Shown one piece after another: positions 25,793-34,033 of a stretch of DNA of 64,000 bases (position 1 is its first letter; the number at the start of each line of letters is the position of its first letter). The position numbers and the translations under genes were made by a program. The stretch comes from Bradyrhizobium diazoefficiens. Lineage in GTDB: Bacteria; Pseudomonadota; Alphaproteobacteria; Rhizobiales; Xanthobacteraceae. Location: contig NZ_CP067102.1 of the NCBI RefSeq assembly GCF_016616885.1, positions 4,926,501 to 4,990,500 of the forward strand. The letters run 5' to 3'. Below the pieces are notes generated by a model. It was not told the origin of the DNA. It saw only the letters and a list, made by a program, of their open reading frames with translations, and made no database searches.

Positions 25793-28700
25793 CTACGCGT
25801 CGAACAACGCGTTCACGTCGCCCTCCGTAAGGGCCGATGCTATGCCGCCGTCGCGATCGAACAGGCCGTCGGCGAGCGCGCGCTTCCTGGCCTTGAGCTC
25901 GTCCATCTTCTCCTCGATGGTTCCCGCAGCCACCAGCCTGTAAACGAAGACGGCCTTGTCCTGCCCGATCCGATATGCCCGATCAATTGCCTGTTCCTCG
26001 ACCGCAGGATTCCACCAGGGATCGAAGATGACGACGGTATCGGCAGCAGTCAGATTGAGGGCGACACCGCCTGCCTTCAGGCTGATCAGAAAAACATCGG
26101 CCGTGCCGCCCTGGAAGGCCTCAATCGCCGCCTTGCGGTCCCTCGTCTCGCCGGTGAGCAGACTGTAACGCAGACCGTCGGCGTCGAAGCGTTTCCGGAT
26201 CAGATCGAGCATGGAGGTGAACTGCGAGAAGACGATGATCTTGCGCCCCTCGCTCAGCAGTTCTCCCACCATCTCGATCAGACGATCGAGCTTGGCGGAC
26301 GGACGATCGAGGCCGTCGTTCAGTTTCAGCAATGCCGGATCGCAACAGGCCTGCCGCATCCGCAGCAGAGCCTCGAGCACCACGATATGGCTCTTGGCGA
26401 GGCCGCGCTTGGCGATGGCCTCGCGAACCTTGCGTGACATCGTGAGTCGTATCGAATCGTAGAGGTCGCGTTGCGGTCCTTCCAGCACGATGGTCTCGAC
26501 CATCTCGCTCTTGGCCGGCAGCTCCGTCGCCACCTCCGTCTTGGTACGGCGCAACAGAAAAGGCTTGACGCGGCGCGCCAGCGCCGTCGTTCGCACCTTG
26601 TCGGCACGCTTCTCGATCGGCGTGCGCCACCGGCGCGAAAAGGCGGCCTTGTCGCCGAGATAACCCGGGTTGACGAAACTCATGATCGACCAGAGCTCCC
26701 CGAGGTGATTTTCCATCGGCGTGCCCGTGAGGCAGAAGCGGTGCTTCGCTTTCGTCTCACGCAGCCATCGCGTGGTCGCAGCATCAGGGTTCTTGACCGT
26801 CTGCGCCTCATCCAGCACCGCCATGTGCCACTCCCGCGCCAGCAGAGTTTCGCGGTCCCGTGCAATCAGCGGATAGGTGGTCAGGACCAGATCGTGGTCC
26901 CCGATGGCATCAAACTTGTGCTTGCGATCCGCTCCGTGCAGGACGAGCACCTTCAGGTCGGGCGCGAACCTTGTCGCCTCGGCGGACCAATTCGTCATCA
27001 GGCTGGTCGGTGCGACGACCAGCGCGGGATTGGCGAGGTGACCTCGCGCCTTCTCCAGCGCAATCAAAGCCAGGATCTGGACGGTCTTGCCCAACCCCAT
27101 ATCGTCGGCGAGGATTCCGCCCAACCCGCTCTCGCGGAGCAGGTCGAGCCATGCCACGCCCTGGGCCTGATAGGTCCGAAGCGTGGCGCGAAAGGTCGAC
27201 GGCAATTCCGGCGCAGTCAGCCCTCTCGTCTGGAGCAGGCCCGCAAGCCGCCGGAGATTGTCGGCGCTCCGAAAAGCGAAATGCTCGTTCTCGACGCCGA
27301 GCAGCGGAACGACTTCGGCGCGCGATAGCCTGACCTTGCTGGAGGCGTCATCGAATGCGCCGCTCATGTGCAAGCCGTGCAGCGCCAGCACGAGCGGCAG
27401 GAAGCGGTCGGCAGCCAGCGCGAGATGCCGGCCGTCGGCCAGCGGCAGAAGGAAACGTTCGCCCTTGCCGGCGAGTTGGGTCAACAATTCGGGACTGAAG
27501 CCGGGCGCCGAAACCAGCGCGGCGAGAAGCGGGGCGAGATCGCGTCGCTCGCCATCGATCTCGATGCCGAGTGCCAGCTCGAACCAGTCGATGCCACTGG
27601 TCTCGAGCGTCGCATCGAACTCACCCGAGGAGTCCGCGAGCCGGAACGGAAAATCGTCGTCGATCAGGATCTCGAAGCCTTCCGATCTCAGCTGCTCGGC
27701 GTGCCGCGCGAGAAAATCGAACCAGCCGCGCTGGTCGCTCAGCGTGAGATCCGTGGCATGACGGTAGTCGAGCAGCGGAAACGCCGACCTGGCATCGGCC
27801 AGACCGGTATCGGAAAGGCGCTTGCGCGCCTGCTTCTCTTTCCCCTGCCGGCGTGCGATCGCATAGACCTGCCCGCCTTGAAACAGCTCCAGCCGGCTCG
27901 CTCGCTGGCTCGGATCGATGTCAAACGCACCGTAGCGGAAGCCGAGGCTGGCCACGGCGGCGGGACCGGAGTGTTCGCTCTTGTTGCGATAGTAATAATA
28001 GCTTGGACCGACATGCCCGAGCTTCAGCCGCAGCACGGGACGTGGATCCTCATCGATGAGCACTGCAGTCGCCGGAGGCACCGGCAGGAGGCCGTGGTGA
28101 AGCTCGGGCAGCCTTTGGCTCAGGCGGCGCGACACCTCTTCGAGCTTCGCGCGCGGAATCGAAGGTGCAGCCAGGAACTGGCAGGCGAGCCGCGGCGGCA
28201 GACCGAGCTGCACGGGTCCGATCACACCATTGGCTTCCTCGACATAGACCGGCGGTTCGGCATTGAGCGCGACTGCCCCTGGCACGACGAGGTGAGGCGC
28301 AACGCCGCGCCCGCTGCCCGGCTTCCATTCGATCCGACCCTCGCGCGCCTCGCCCCAGCCCAACGGCGCCCGCTTGTGGCCAGAACGCGCGGCCGGTCGC
28401 AACGATCCGGCGCAACAGCTCTTCGGGGTACGGCCCTTGGGAATAGTAGTTGCGGACGCGGCTGTGTACCTCCGCGACGATGTCGACGTCGACATCACGG
28501 AAGTATTTGGGCGCCCGTTCCGGCTTGAACTCGTACGGGCTGGGACTGCCGTAATTGTCGGCATAGTCTCCGCCCTTGCGCAGCCGGACCGATCGCAGGG
28601 ACACCGCGAGATAAGGCATCGCCCCGTCCGACGGATGCAGGCAATAGAGCAATCGCTGGCTCTCATCGGCGGCATAGTCGCTGCTCCGCGCCGCGCGGCC

Positions 28701-29111
28701 GACACTGTCGATCCAGCTGTCGACCTCGAAACCCAGGACCGGCGGAGCCGACGGCGCCTGCGTCTTGGCGGGCTTGGCTGCCGGCGCGCCGGGTACAGAC
28801 GCCAATTTCAGAGAATCCTTGCCGTTCAGCGCCTCAAGCAGCGTCGCCGCGACATGTTTGCAGTTGAAGGCCATCGGACAACTGCAATCGCCATCGAGGT
28901 CGGTGAGCCTGTCGTCCTCGAACTCCAGCTGAATGTCGACGCGATATTTTTTCGATTCGCTGCCTCGCACCTGGGAACTGACGTGGCTTAGGTCATCGCT
29001 GACCTCCACGCCCGAGACGCGGCCCTGCGCCTGATAGGCGTGTGCCTTCTCCATCGCCGATCGGCTGAAGTAACTGTAGATTTCCTTGCGCTTGAGAACG
29101 TCCGAGAGCAC
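25793..29111 (-). pseudogene. SWIM-domain SNF2 family helicase interrupted by one frameshift
   Basis: The protein begins at 29111 (MLSDVLKRKEIYSYFSRSAMEKAHAYQAQG) with a SWIM zinc finger CSCPMAFNCKH near residue 77. The frame leaves homology after RRIVATGRAFW (28380). It resumes at 28378 in another frame as HKRAPLGWGEAREGRIEWKPG and runs to 25793. One extra base at about 28378-28381 explains it. The rest is intact: Walker A DDMGLGKT, DEAQ box, LTGTPMENHLGELWSIMSF, and motif VI region WWNPAVEEQAIDRAYRIGQ. If repaired, the protein would be about 1100 residues. Either a sequencing error or a recent inactivation. Confidence 0.88.
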
Positions 29112-29274
29112 TTGCAGCGATTCCGATATCCCGCGCGCAACATAGCCGTTTCGACCAGGTCATTGTAGCCGTGAAATCCGGTTCACCAGCTGAAGGAAAG
29201 AGTCGGGACCGATGCCTCTGGCATATCCCGTTGGGTTCACTTAAGTTTCAAAGATATGTTCCGGGGAACAGCCC

Positions 29275-29736
29275 ATGCCAAAAATCGACGTCGCTGCCGT
29301 CCCGGCCCGCAAGGGCTCCGGCTATCCCGCGCCCTTCAGCGCCGCTTGCGCAGACCGCATCCGGCAACGGCTCGGCAATGCGGGCGGACTGAAGGATTTC
29401 GGCGTCAATCTGATGCGCCTGCCGCCAGGCAATTGGTCGAGCCAGCGGCACTGGCACTCGCACGAGGACGAATTCGTCTACGTGCTCGAGGGCGAAGTGG
29501 TGCTGATCGAGAACGACGGCGAAACCGTGTTGCGCGCCGGCGACTGTGCCGCCTTCCCGAAAGGCAGCGGCAACGGCCACCACATGATCAACCGGTCAGA
29601 CGCGGAGGCCGTTTATCTCGAGGTCGGCTCGCGCTCACCCGACGATCTCATCACGTGCTCCGACATCGACATGATGAGCCCTGCATCGGATGGCCGGTTC
29701 CTGCACAAGGACGGCACGCCCTACCCCGGCGAATGA
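29275..29736 (+). CDS. Cupin-domain protein
   Basis: A 153-residue single-domain cupin. Motif 1 is SQRHWHSHEDEFVYVLEGEVVL (metal ligands H, H, E) and motif 2 is FPKGSGNGHHMINRS (last His ligand). The family includes small sugar-binding or dioxygenase-like proteins of unknown substrate. It is transcribed away from the helicase, with about 160 bp of leader (29112-29274) in which no regulatory site was identified. Confidence 0.88.
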   Translation: MPKIDVAAVPARKGSGYPAPFSAACADRIRQRLGNAGGLKDFGVNLMRLPPGNWSSQRHWHSHEDEFVYVLEGEVVLIENDGETVLRAGDCAAFPKGSGNGHHMINRSDAEAVYLEVGSRSPDDLITCSDIDMMSPASDGRFLHKDGTPYPGE

Positions 29737-29753
29737 ACAGCACCTGCTAGGCC

Positions 29754-30329
29754 TCACGCGGCCGCACGCCGGCGCCAGTCGCTGACGATGAGCCATACGG
29801 CCGAAACCAGGAAGTAGAACGCACCGACCCCGGCATAGCCCGCGACATTCGCGATCGACGGCACCGCAGGCGTCGAGGCTTGAAAGATGAAGAAGCCGCC
29901 CGCGAGCGCCGACTGACCACCGCTGAGCACCATGGCCCATTGCGCGCCAAAACTTTTCCAGCGCCGGATCGCCGTCCCCAACTGCAGTAAGCCGGACAGG
30001 ATCGCCCACGCGCCGAAGACGCCGAGCACCCAGTTCATGCTCGTTTGCAAGGCGAGAAGGACCGCGATGGTGGTCGCGAGGCTGACCACAACGTTCAGCG
30101 CCTGCGTGCGATTTTGAGTGAGGCCGCCACTGCGCAAGGCGTCCACAAAATTGGCTGCGGCGTCCCATGCCGGATAGAGCACGAGCAACGCGCCGCCAAT
30201 CGCCGCAGACGACGGTGCGACGGCAAACGCGGCAACGACCCAGGTGACGGAGAACGCCGCGCGGAGGAAGTAGTATTGCTTGAGCCATTGCTCGCGATCG
30301 TCACGCACGAGATCCATTTGCTGCGTCAT
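29754..30329 (-). CDS. DUF308 / HdeD-like membrane protein
   Basis: A 191-residue protein with about six hydrophobic segments. These include YFLRAAFSVTWVVAAFAVAP, AQALNVVVSLATTIAVLLALQTSMNWVLGVFGAWAILSGLLQL and GVGAFYFLVSAVWLIVSDW. This is the DUF308 architecture of HdeD-like stress proteins. The near-palindrome TTACCTACTAGTTGGTAA lies 14 bp upstream and matches the one before the tetR gene at 30419-31003. The gene is therefore very probably repressed by that regulator. Confidence 0.8.
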   Translation of the reverse strand: MTQQMDLVRDDREQWLKQYYFLRAAFSVTWVVAAFAVAPSSAAIGGALLVLYPAWDAAANFVDALRSGGLTQNRTQALNVVVSLATTIAVLLALQTSMNWVLGVFGAWAILSGLLQLGTAIRRWKSFGAQWAMVLSGGQSALAGGFFIFQASTPAVPSIANVAGYAGVGAFYFLVSAVWLIVSDWRRRAAA

Positions 30330-30342
30330 TGCCTTCGCTCCT

Positions 30343-30360
30343 TTACCTACTAGTTGGTAA
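30343..30360. promoter_or_regulatory. TetR operator before the DUF308 gene
   Basis: TTACCTACTAGTTGGTAA is palindromic except for one base pair (TTACC-N-ACTAGT-N-GGTAA). A second copy of the same design lies at 31013-31030, in front of the neighbouring tetR gene. Confidence 0.8.
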
Positions 30361-30418
30361 TTTCACGCGCGACGACATACCTTCCCCGACGCCCGCGGGG
30401 TATGTCGTCTCGCCGATG

Positions 30419-31003
30419 TCAGTGTTTCCCGGACAGCCGATCCAGCAGCGGAGCGGTGATCACACCGAACATTTTGGGATCACCATAGGCACGCGCCGAC
30501 AGCATCGCGCCGTGAATGGTCGCCATGAATCCTTCAGCCTCGACCCGGGCCGTGCCGGAGAATTTCAGTTGCCCCTTCCGCTTGCCGCGCTCCATCACCG
30601 ACGTCAGCCAGGACGCCAGCGAGCGGAAATGCGAGCGGACTTCGAGCGCCACCTCCTCCGGCAGGATCGGAAGCTCGCTCGCCAGCAGCGCACAGACGCA
30701 AAAGGGTGCCCTCGCATCGCCGATGCACGCCTCCCAATACCGGACATAGCTCTTGAGCTGCTCGCGCGGGTCCGGAACGTTGCGCTCGAGCGCCGCCAAT
30801 CCCGCCTCGGCCTCCTCGCGATAGCGCGACACCAGCGTGCGGACCAGGTCGACCTTGCCGGCGAAATGGTGGTGGATGCTCGGCTTGCGGATGCCGACGA
30901 CTTCGGCGACGTCCGCATAGCTAAAGCCGTTGTAGCCGCCCGCGATGATCAGCGTGCGGGCGCAGGCCAGAATGTCGTCGGCAGTCGAGGAAACGTTGGT
31001 CAT
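30419..31003 (-). CDS. TetR-family repressor of the DUF308 gene
   Basis: A 194-residue regulator. The N-terminal HTH has ILACARTLIIAGGYNGFSYADVAEVVGIRKPSIHHHFAGKVDLVRTLVSRY, and the C-terminal domain is of the TetR_C type with CVCALLASELPILPEEV. The palindrome at 31013-31030 immediately precedes its ATG, so it should repress itself and the downstream DUF308 gene, which has its own copy of the site. Confidence 0.92.
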   Translation of the reverse strand: MTNVSSTADDILACARTLIIAGGYNGFSYADVAEVVGIRKPSIHHHFAGKVDLVRTLVSRYREEAEAGLAALERNVPDPREQLKSYVRYWEACIGDARAPFCVCALLASELPILPEEVALEVRSHFRSLASWLTSVMERGKRKGQLKFSGTARVEAEGFMATIHGAMLSARAYGDPKMFGVITAPLLDRLSGKH

Positions 31004-31012
31004 GGATGGTAG

Positions 31013-31030
31013 CTACCTTCCAGTTGGTAG
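31013..31030. promoter_or_regulatory. TetR operator before tetR (autoregulation)
   Basis: CTACCTTCCAGTTGGTAG: outer arms CTACC/GGTAG are perfect and the centre CAGTTGG matches the companion site at 30343-30360. It lies 9 bp upstream of the tetR start at 31003. Confidence 0.8.
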
Positions 31031-31079
31031 GGCGTCAAGAACCGGGTGCTTCACTCCCCCGTGAGTGGTAGGAGCCTGC

Positions 31080-31577
31080 ATGACCATTCGCCCGATTGTC
31101 CGCTACCCCGACCGCCGGCTCACCATGCCCGCCCGCCCCGTCACCGCCTTCGACGCTGGCTTGCGCGAGCTGGCAGCCGACCTGCTGGAGACAATGCGCG
31201 CCGCGCCCGGCATCGGCATCACCGCGCCGCATGTCGGCGTGCCCTTGCGGCTCGTCGTGCTCGAGCTCGACGCCAAGATGGGCGCGCAGACCTACGTCAA
31301 TCCGCAAGTCGAATGGGCCTCGCCCGAGATGATCCTGCACAAGGAAGGCAGCGTCTCGATGCCCGGCGTCAACGACGAGGTGCAGCGCCACGCCCGCGTG
31401 CGCATCAGCTATCGCGATCTCGACGGCAACACGCGAGCTGAGGAATCCGACGGCTTGCGAGCCGTCTGCCACCAGCACGAGATCGACCAGCTCGACGGCC
31501 TATTCTGGATCCAGCGGCTGTCGCGGCTGAAGCGCGAACGGCTGGTGAAGAAGTATGAGAAGATGTCGGGGCGGTAA
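31080..31577 (+). CDS. Peptide-deformylase-like protein with altered active-site motifs
   Basis: A 165-residue protein with the whole deformylase fold order (MTIRPIVRYPDRRLTMPARPV start). All three signature motifs deviate. Motif 1 is GIGITAPH (usual GxGxAAxQ, so Gln to His). Motif 2 is EGSVS (usual EGCLS, so the metal-ligand Cys is Ser). Motif 3 is HEIDQ (usual HExxH, so the second metal His is Gln). A normal Cys-His-His metal site cannot form, so activity on N-formyl-Met is doubtful. The last 115 bp recur at 33887-34001 with the same HEIDQ. A regular def gene presumably lies elsewhere. Confidence 0.85.
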   Translation: MTIRPIVRYPDRRLTMPARPVTAFDAGLRELAADLLETMRAAPGIGITAPHVGVPLRLVVLELDAKMGAQTYVNPQVEWASPEMILHKEGSVSMPGVNDEVQRHARVRISYRDLDGNTRAEESDGLRAVCHQHEIDQLDGLFWIQRLSRLKRERLVKKYEKMSGR

Positions 31578-31666
31578 GGAATTGGCGAGCGACCGAACTC
31601 GAAGAACTCCACTCAGCCGACCTCCCGGATGTGCGCGGAGCCGAGGCCGGCCATTTCCGCATCCAA

Positions 31667-31858
31667 TTACCCAGCGCTGCGCGCTCCGACCAGTCCGAGG
31701 AGCGCGCCCACAGCCGCGGTGAAAGCATGTGCAAGCACCCCCTGGGCAGCATCTACTGACTGGCCGCCCAATCCGCTAATCGCGAGCCAAACCAGCCCTG
31801 CTCCGCTCAGCAGGACGATAGCAAAGACCATCGCAACAATGAGTCGGAAATTCCACAC
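31667..31858 (-). CDS. Small two-helix membrane protein of the islet
   Basis: A 63-residue protein from a GTG at 31858 preceded by an excellent AGGAGG site 7 nt upstream (the run GGAGGAGG on the minus strand). It has two hydrophobic segments: RLIVAMVFAIVLLSGAGLVWLAISGL and AFTAAVGALLGLVGA. It is divergent from the hsdS-like gene and shares a palindrome-containing promoter region with it. No family recognised. The position suggests a membrane component or an unrelated passenger. Confidence 0.7.
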   Translation of the reverse strand: MWNFRLIVAMVFAIVLLSGAGLVWLAISGLGGQSVDAAQGVLAHAFTAAVGALLGLVGARSAG

Positions 31859-31898
31859 TATGACACCTCCTCCATCGCCAAGACGAGGAATATTTACT

Positions 31899-31915
31899 CA
31901 GTATGAATCATACTG
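31899..31915. promoter_or_regulatory. Perfect palindrome in the divergent promoter of the methylase islet
   Basis: CAGTATGAATCATACTG: 8-bp arms around one central base. The octamer GGAATATT occurs on both sides (31888-31895 and 31922-31929). It sits between the small membrane gene and the hsdS-like gene, a likely operator. No DNA-binding regulator is encoded in the islet. Confidence 0.65.
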
Positions 31916-31963
31916 TCAAACGGAATATTGAAAATACTGAACGACCAGCCTAAGATTGCCTCC

Positions 31964-32566
31964 ATGAAGACGATCCCTCTTAGAGCGCTCGCGAAATCCC
32001 TTTTCATGGGCGTCAATGCGAGCCGCCTTTCCAAAACCCCCCAAGGCATCGAAGCGGTGCCGATCATTCACATCAAGGACGTCGTTGAAAACGCCGTCCT
32101 TGATGTCGACCGGCTTGAGAAGATCGATCTACCTGAAACGCAACAGCACTCACGGCAGCGCCTGCGCCCTGCCGACATCTTACTAAGTGCTAGGGGAACG
32201 CTGATGAAATGCGCCGTCATCCCTCCGTCGCATTCTGATACGGTAGCGAGCGCCAACTTTATTGTCGTTCGGCTTAGAGAGCATTCTGTGCTCCAGCCAG
32301 AATTGCTTTGGGTTTTCCTTCGCCACCCATCCACGCAAGCCCGTCTGCTCAGCAAGGTCACGGGGACCGCTCAGCCTGCACTTAACATCCGAGCGATTGA
32401 GGAACTATCGATCCCGATTCCTCCTCAGGAGGTTCAATCCGATCTTGTTCGTCTAACTCTTCTAGCCGAACAGCAATATCGATGCGCCGTCGAAAGCGCC
32501 AAGCTACGTCAGGAGGAAGCCATGGAAATTGTGGCTCGGCACATGGACCCTCACGATGCCTGCTGA
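31964..32566 (+). CDS. HsdS-like specificity protein with a single target-recognition domain
   Basis: 200 residues from an ATG at 31964 (an in-frame TTG at 31928 would add 12). The TRD core shows VPIIHIKDVVENAVLDVDRLEKIDLP, RLRPADILLSARGTLMKCAVIPPSHSDTVASANFIVVRL, LLWVFLRHPSTQARLLSKVTGTAQPALNIRAIEELSIPIPPQEVQ, then one long helix (LVRLTLLAEQQYRCAVESAKLRQEEAMEIVARHM). This is half of a normal type I HsdS (about 400 residues, two TRDs), so it would have to dimerise and recognise a symmetric split sequence. It overlaps the methylase gene by 11 bp. Confidence 0.85.
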   Translation: MKTIPLRALAKSLFMGVNASRLSKTPQGIEAVPIIHIKDVVENAVLDVDRLEKIDLPETQQHSRQRLRPADILLSARGTLMKCAVIPPSHSDTVASANFIVVRLREHSVLQPELLWVFLRHPSTQARLLSKVTGTAQPALNIRAIEELSIPIPPQEVQSDLVRLTLLAEQQYRCAVESAKLRQEEAMEIVARHMDPHDAC

Positions 32567-33875
32567 ACAGATCGATTGGGCACAGTGGGACTGGCGGCTA
32601 CGGACCATGATGGACGTTGGCCGCACGTCAAAATCCTTGGCTCTAAAAGAACCCCTAGCTTTGCTCGGCATTTTGTACCTGGATCGACAAGTCTCACTGG
32701 CCGATAGAATAGTCGATCCGCTGCGCTTTGTTCTCTCGCTAACCGCCGAGATTGAGAACCGAAGCAATCTTCGAGGGCGGCCGCTGAGCCGAAATATCTT
32801 CTCTCGGTTCGAGGCTATCGAGCCGCGTATACTCGGGAGTTGGCTCCAAACCGCATTGGAGCCCTGTCCGCTCGAGGGTTTCGCTCACTGGTTCTCATCC
32901 AGATTGGATGAGCTCGGCTTTGAGTACCCCTACGACACTCCATCCTCTTTATCTCGGCTCGTCGACTCACTGTTTGCAAATCGATTTCCGACCTCTATTC
33001 TCGACCCAGCTTGCGGAACCGGCGGCTTGCTTGCGGCTATGGCCGAAAGGCATAGCCAGGCGGCAGTATTGGGCCAAGAAATCAGCCCTGAGGCACATGC
33101 ATGGGCCCAATTGCGTTTCCTAGTGCTTGGTCTCCCCAATGTGACTTTGCTTGAAGGTAATGCGCTCAATGACGCAGCATCGGATCGCTGCATGCCAGAC
33201 GGCGGATTTGATATGATTTTGACGAATCCACCTTTCGGACAACAGATCGAAGCCGATAGAGCGATGCCGCCGCACTCACCTAAACTTGGCGTCGAGTTCG
33301 TTGGACGAGTAGTAAGCGAAACTGCATATGTGAACAAAATAGCGGACTGGCTCTCAAGCTCAGGAATTGCTGCAGTCGTGGTGCCTAACGGCTTCCTGTC
33401 GCGCGCAGGGACGGACCGGAAGCTACGCGAAGCATTGGCCTCGACTGACATGCTGCAGGCAATTATAGGGTTGCCGGAGCGGCTGTTCGCACCAGCGACC
33501 GCCATTGGAACGGCCATACTTATTCTGAACCGTCGAAAACCTGACGACCAAAGAGGACGAGCACTCTTTGTAGAAGCCCGAGGACAAGGGGCTCGCGACG
33601 GCAATCGAGTGACTTTGACGGATGATACTATTGAGCGAATTAGATCGAGGTATTCCGACTGGCAGAACGAAGACGGATTCTCGCAAGTTGTTTCATTCGA
33701 GCGGTTCGACCCTGAGATATCTTCGTTCTCGCCGAGCGCATATGTAAAACAATCCATAACGACTGAAATGAACCCTAGTGTTCGGCGCGCTCGTATCCTC
33801 GAACTGGATCGGCAGCACGCAATTCTCAGTCAACAGTATGAAGCGCTCAGATCAAAACTCGATCAATCCGGATAA
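32556..33875 (+). CDS. HsdM-like N6-adenine DNA methyltransferase
   Basis: 439 residues from an ATG at 32556 (MPAEQIDWAQWDWRLRTMMDVGRTSKSL). A divergent helical N-terminal domain (~1-150) precedes the methylase fold: SAM motif I ILDPACGTGGLLAAMAERH, then GFDMILTNPPFGQQ with the catalytic NPPF, VVVPNGFLSRAGTDRKLREAL and IIGLPERLFAPATAIGTAILILNRR. The C-terminus ends in a short helix. It is translated with the single-TRD HsdS by overlap. No HsdR nuclease-translocase is near, so this is either an orphan modification system or depends on an unseen effector. Confidence 0.88.
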   Translation: MPAEQIDWAQWDWRLRTMMDVGRTSKSLALKEPLALLGILYLDRQVSLADRIVDPLRFVLSLTAEIENRSNLRGRPLSRNIFSRFEAIEPRILGSWLQTALEPCPLEGFAHWFSSRLDELGFEYPYDTPSSLSRLVDSLFANRFPTSILDPACGTGGLLAAMAERHSQAAVLGQEISPEAHAWAQLRFLVLGLPNVTLLEGNALNDAASDRCMPDGGFDMILTNPPFGQQIEADRAMPPHSPKLGVEFVGRVVSETAYVNKIADWLSSSGIAAVVVPNGFLSRAGTDRKLREALASTDMLQAIIGLPERLFAPATAIGTAILILNRRKPDDQRGRALFVEARGQGARDGNRVTLTDDTIERIRSRYSDWQNEDGFSQVVSFERFDPEISSFSPSAYVKQSITTEMNPSVRRARILELDRQHAILSQQYEALRSKLDQSG

Positions 33876-33886
33876 GCCCTCTCTCA

Positions 33887-34001
33887 CGTCTGCCACCAGC
33901 ACGAGATCGACCAGCTCGACGGCATCTTCTGGATCCAGCGGCTGTCGCGGCTGAAGCGGGAGCGGCTGATCAAGAAGTACGAGAAAATGTCGCGACCGTA
34001 G
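33887..34001 (+). pseudogene. Duplicated 3' end of the deformylase-like gene
   Basis: In-frame translation reads VCHQHEIDQLDGIFWIQRLS...KRERLIKKYEKMSRP then a stop. It corresponds to the last 38 residues of the gene at 31080-31577 with mostly silent or conservative differences. There is no start codon. It keeps the unusual HEIDQ motif, so that variant is a property of the gene family and not a local mutation. Confidence 0.9.
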
Positions 34002-34033
34002 AGCGGATTGGTTAGCCCGCAGCTGCGCGAAGC

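Larger units (their letters stand above)
31578..34001. mobile_element. Methylase islet inserted behind the deformylase-like gene, bounded by a duplicated gene end
   Basis: The islet lies between the stop of the deformylase-like gene and a second copy of that gene's 3' end (33887-34001). The first 37 bp of each copy (31463-31499 and 33887-33923) are identical, and a further ~30 bp block is identical after two changes. The interior is clearly richer in A/T than its neighbours. It carries a divergent small membrane gene, an hsdS-like gene and an hsdM-like gene. No integrase or transposase is present, so it looks like cargo that entered by recombination at the gene end, or a reduced integrative element. 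Confidence 0.75.

Noticed and set aside
31964..33875. A complete type I restriction system
   Set aside because: No HsdR helicase-nuclease anywhere in the window and only a half-length HsdS, so calling it restriction-modification would overstate the evidence.
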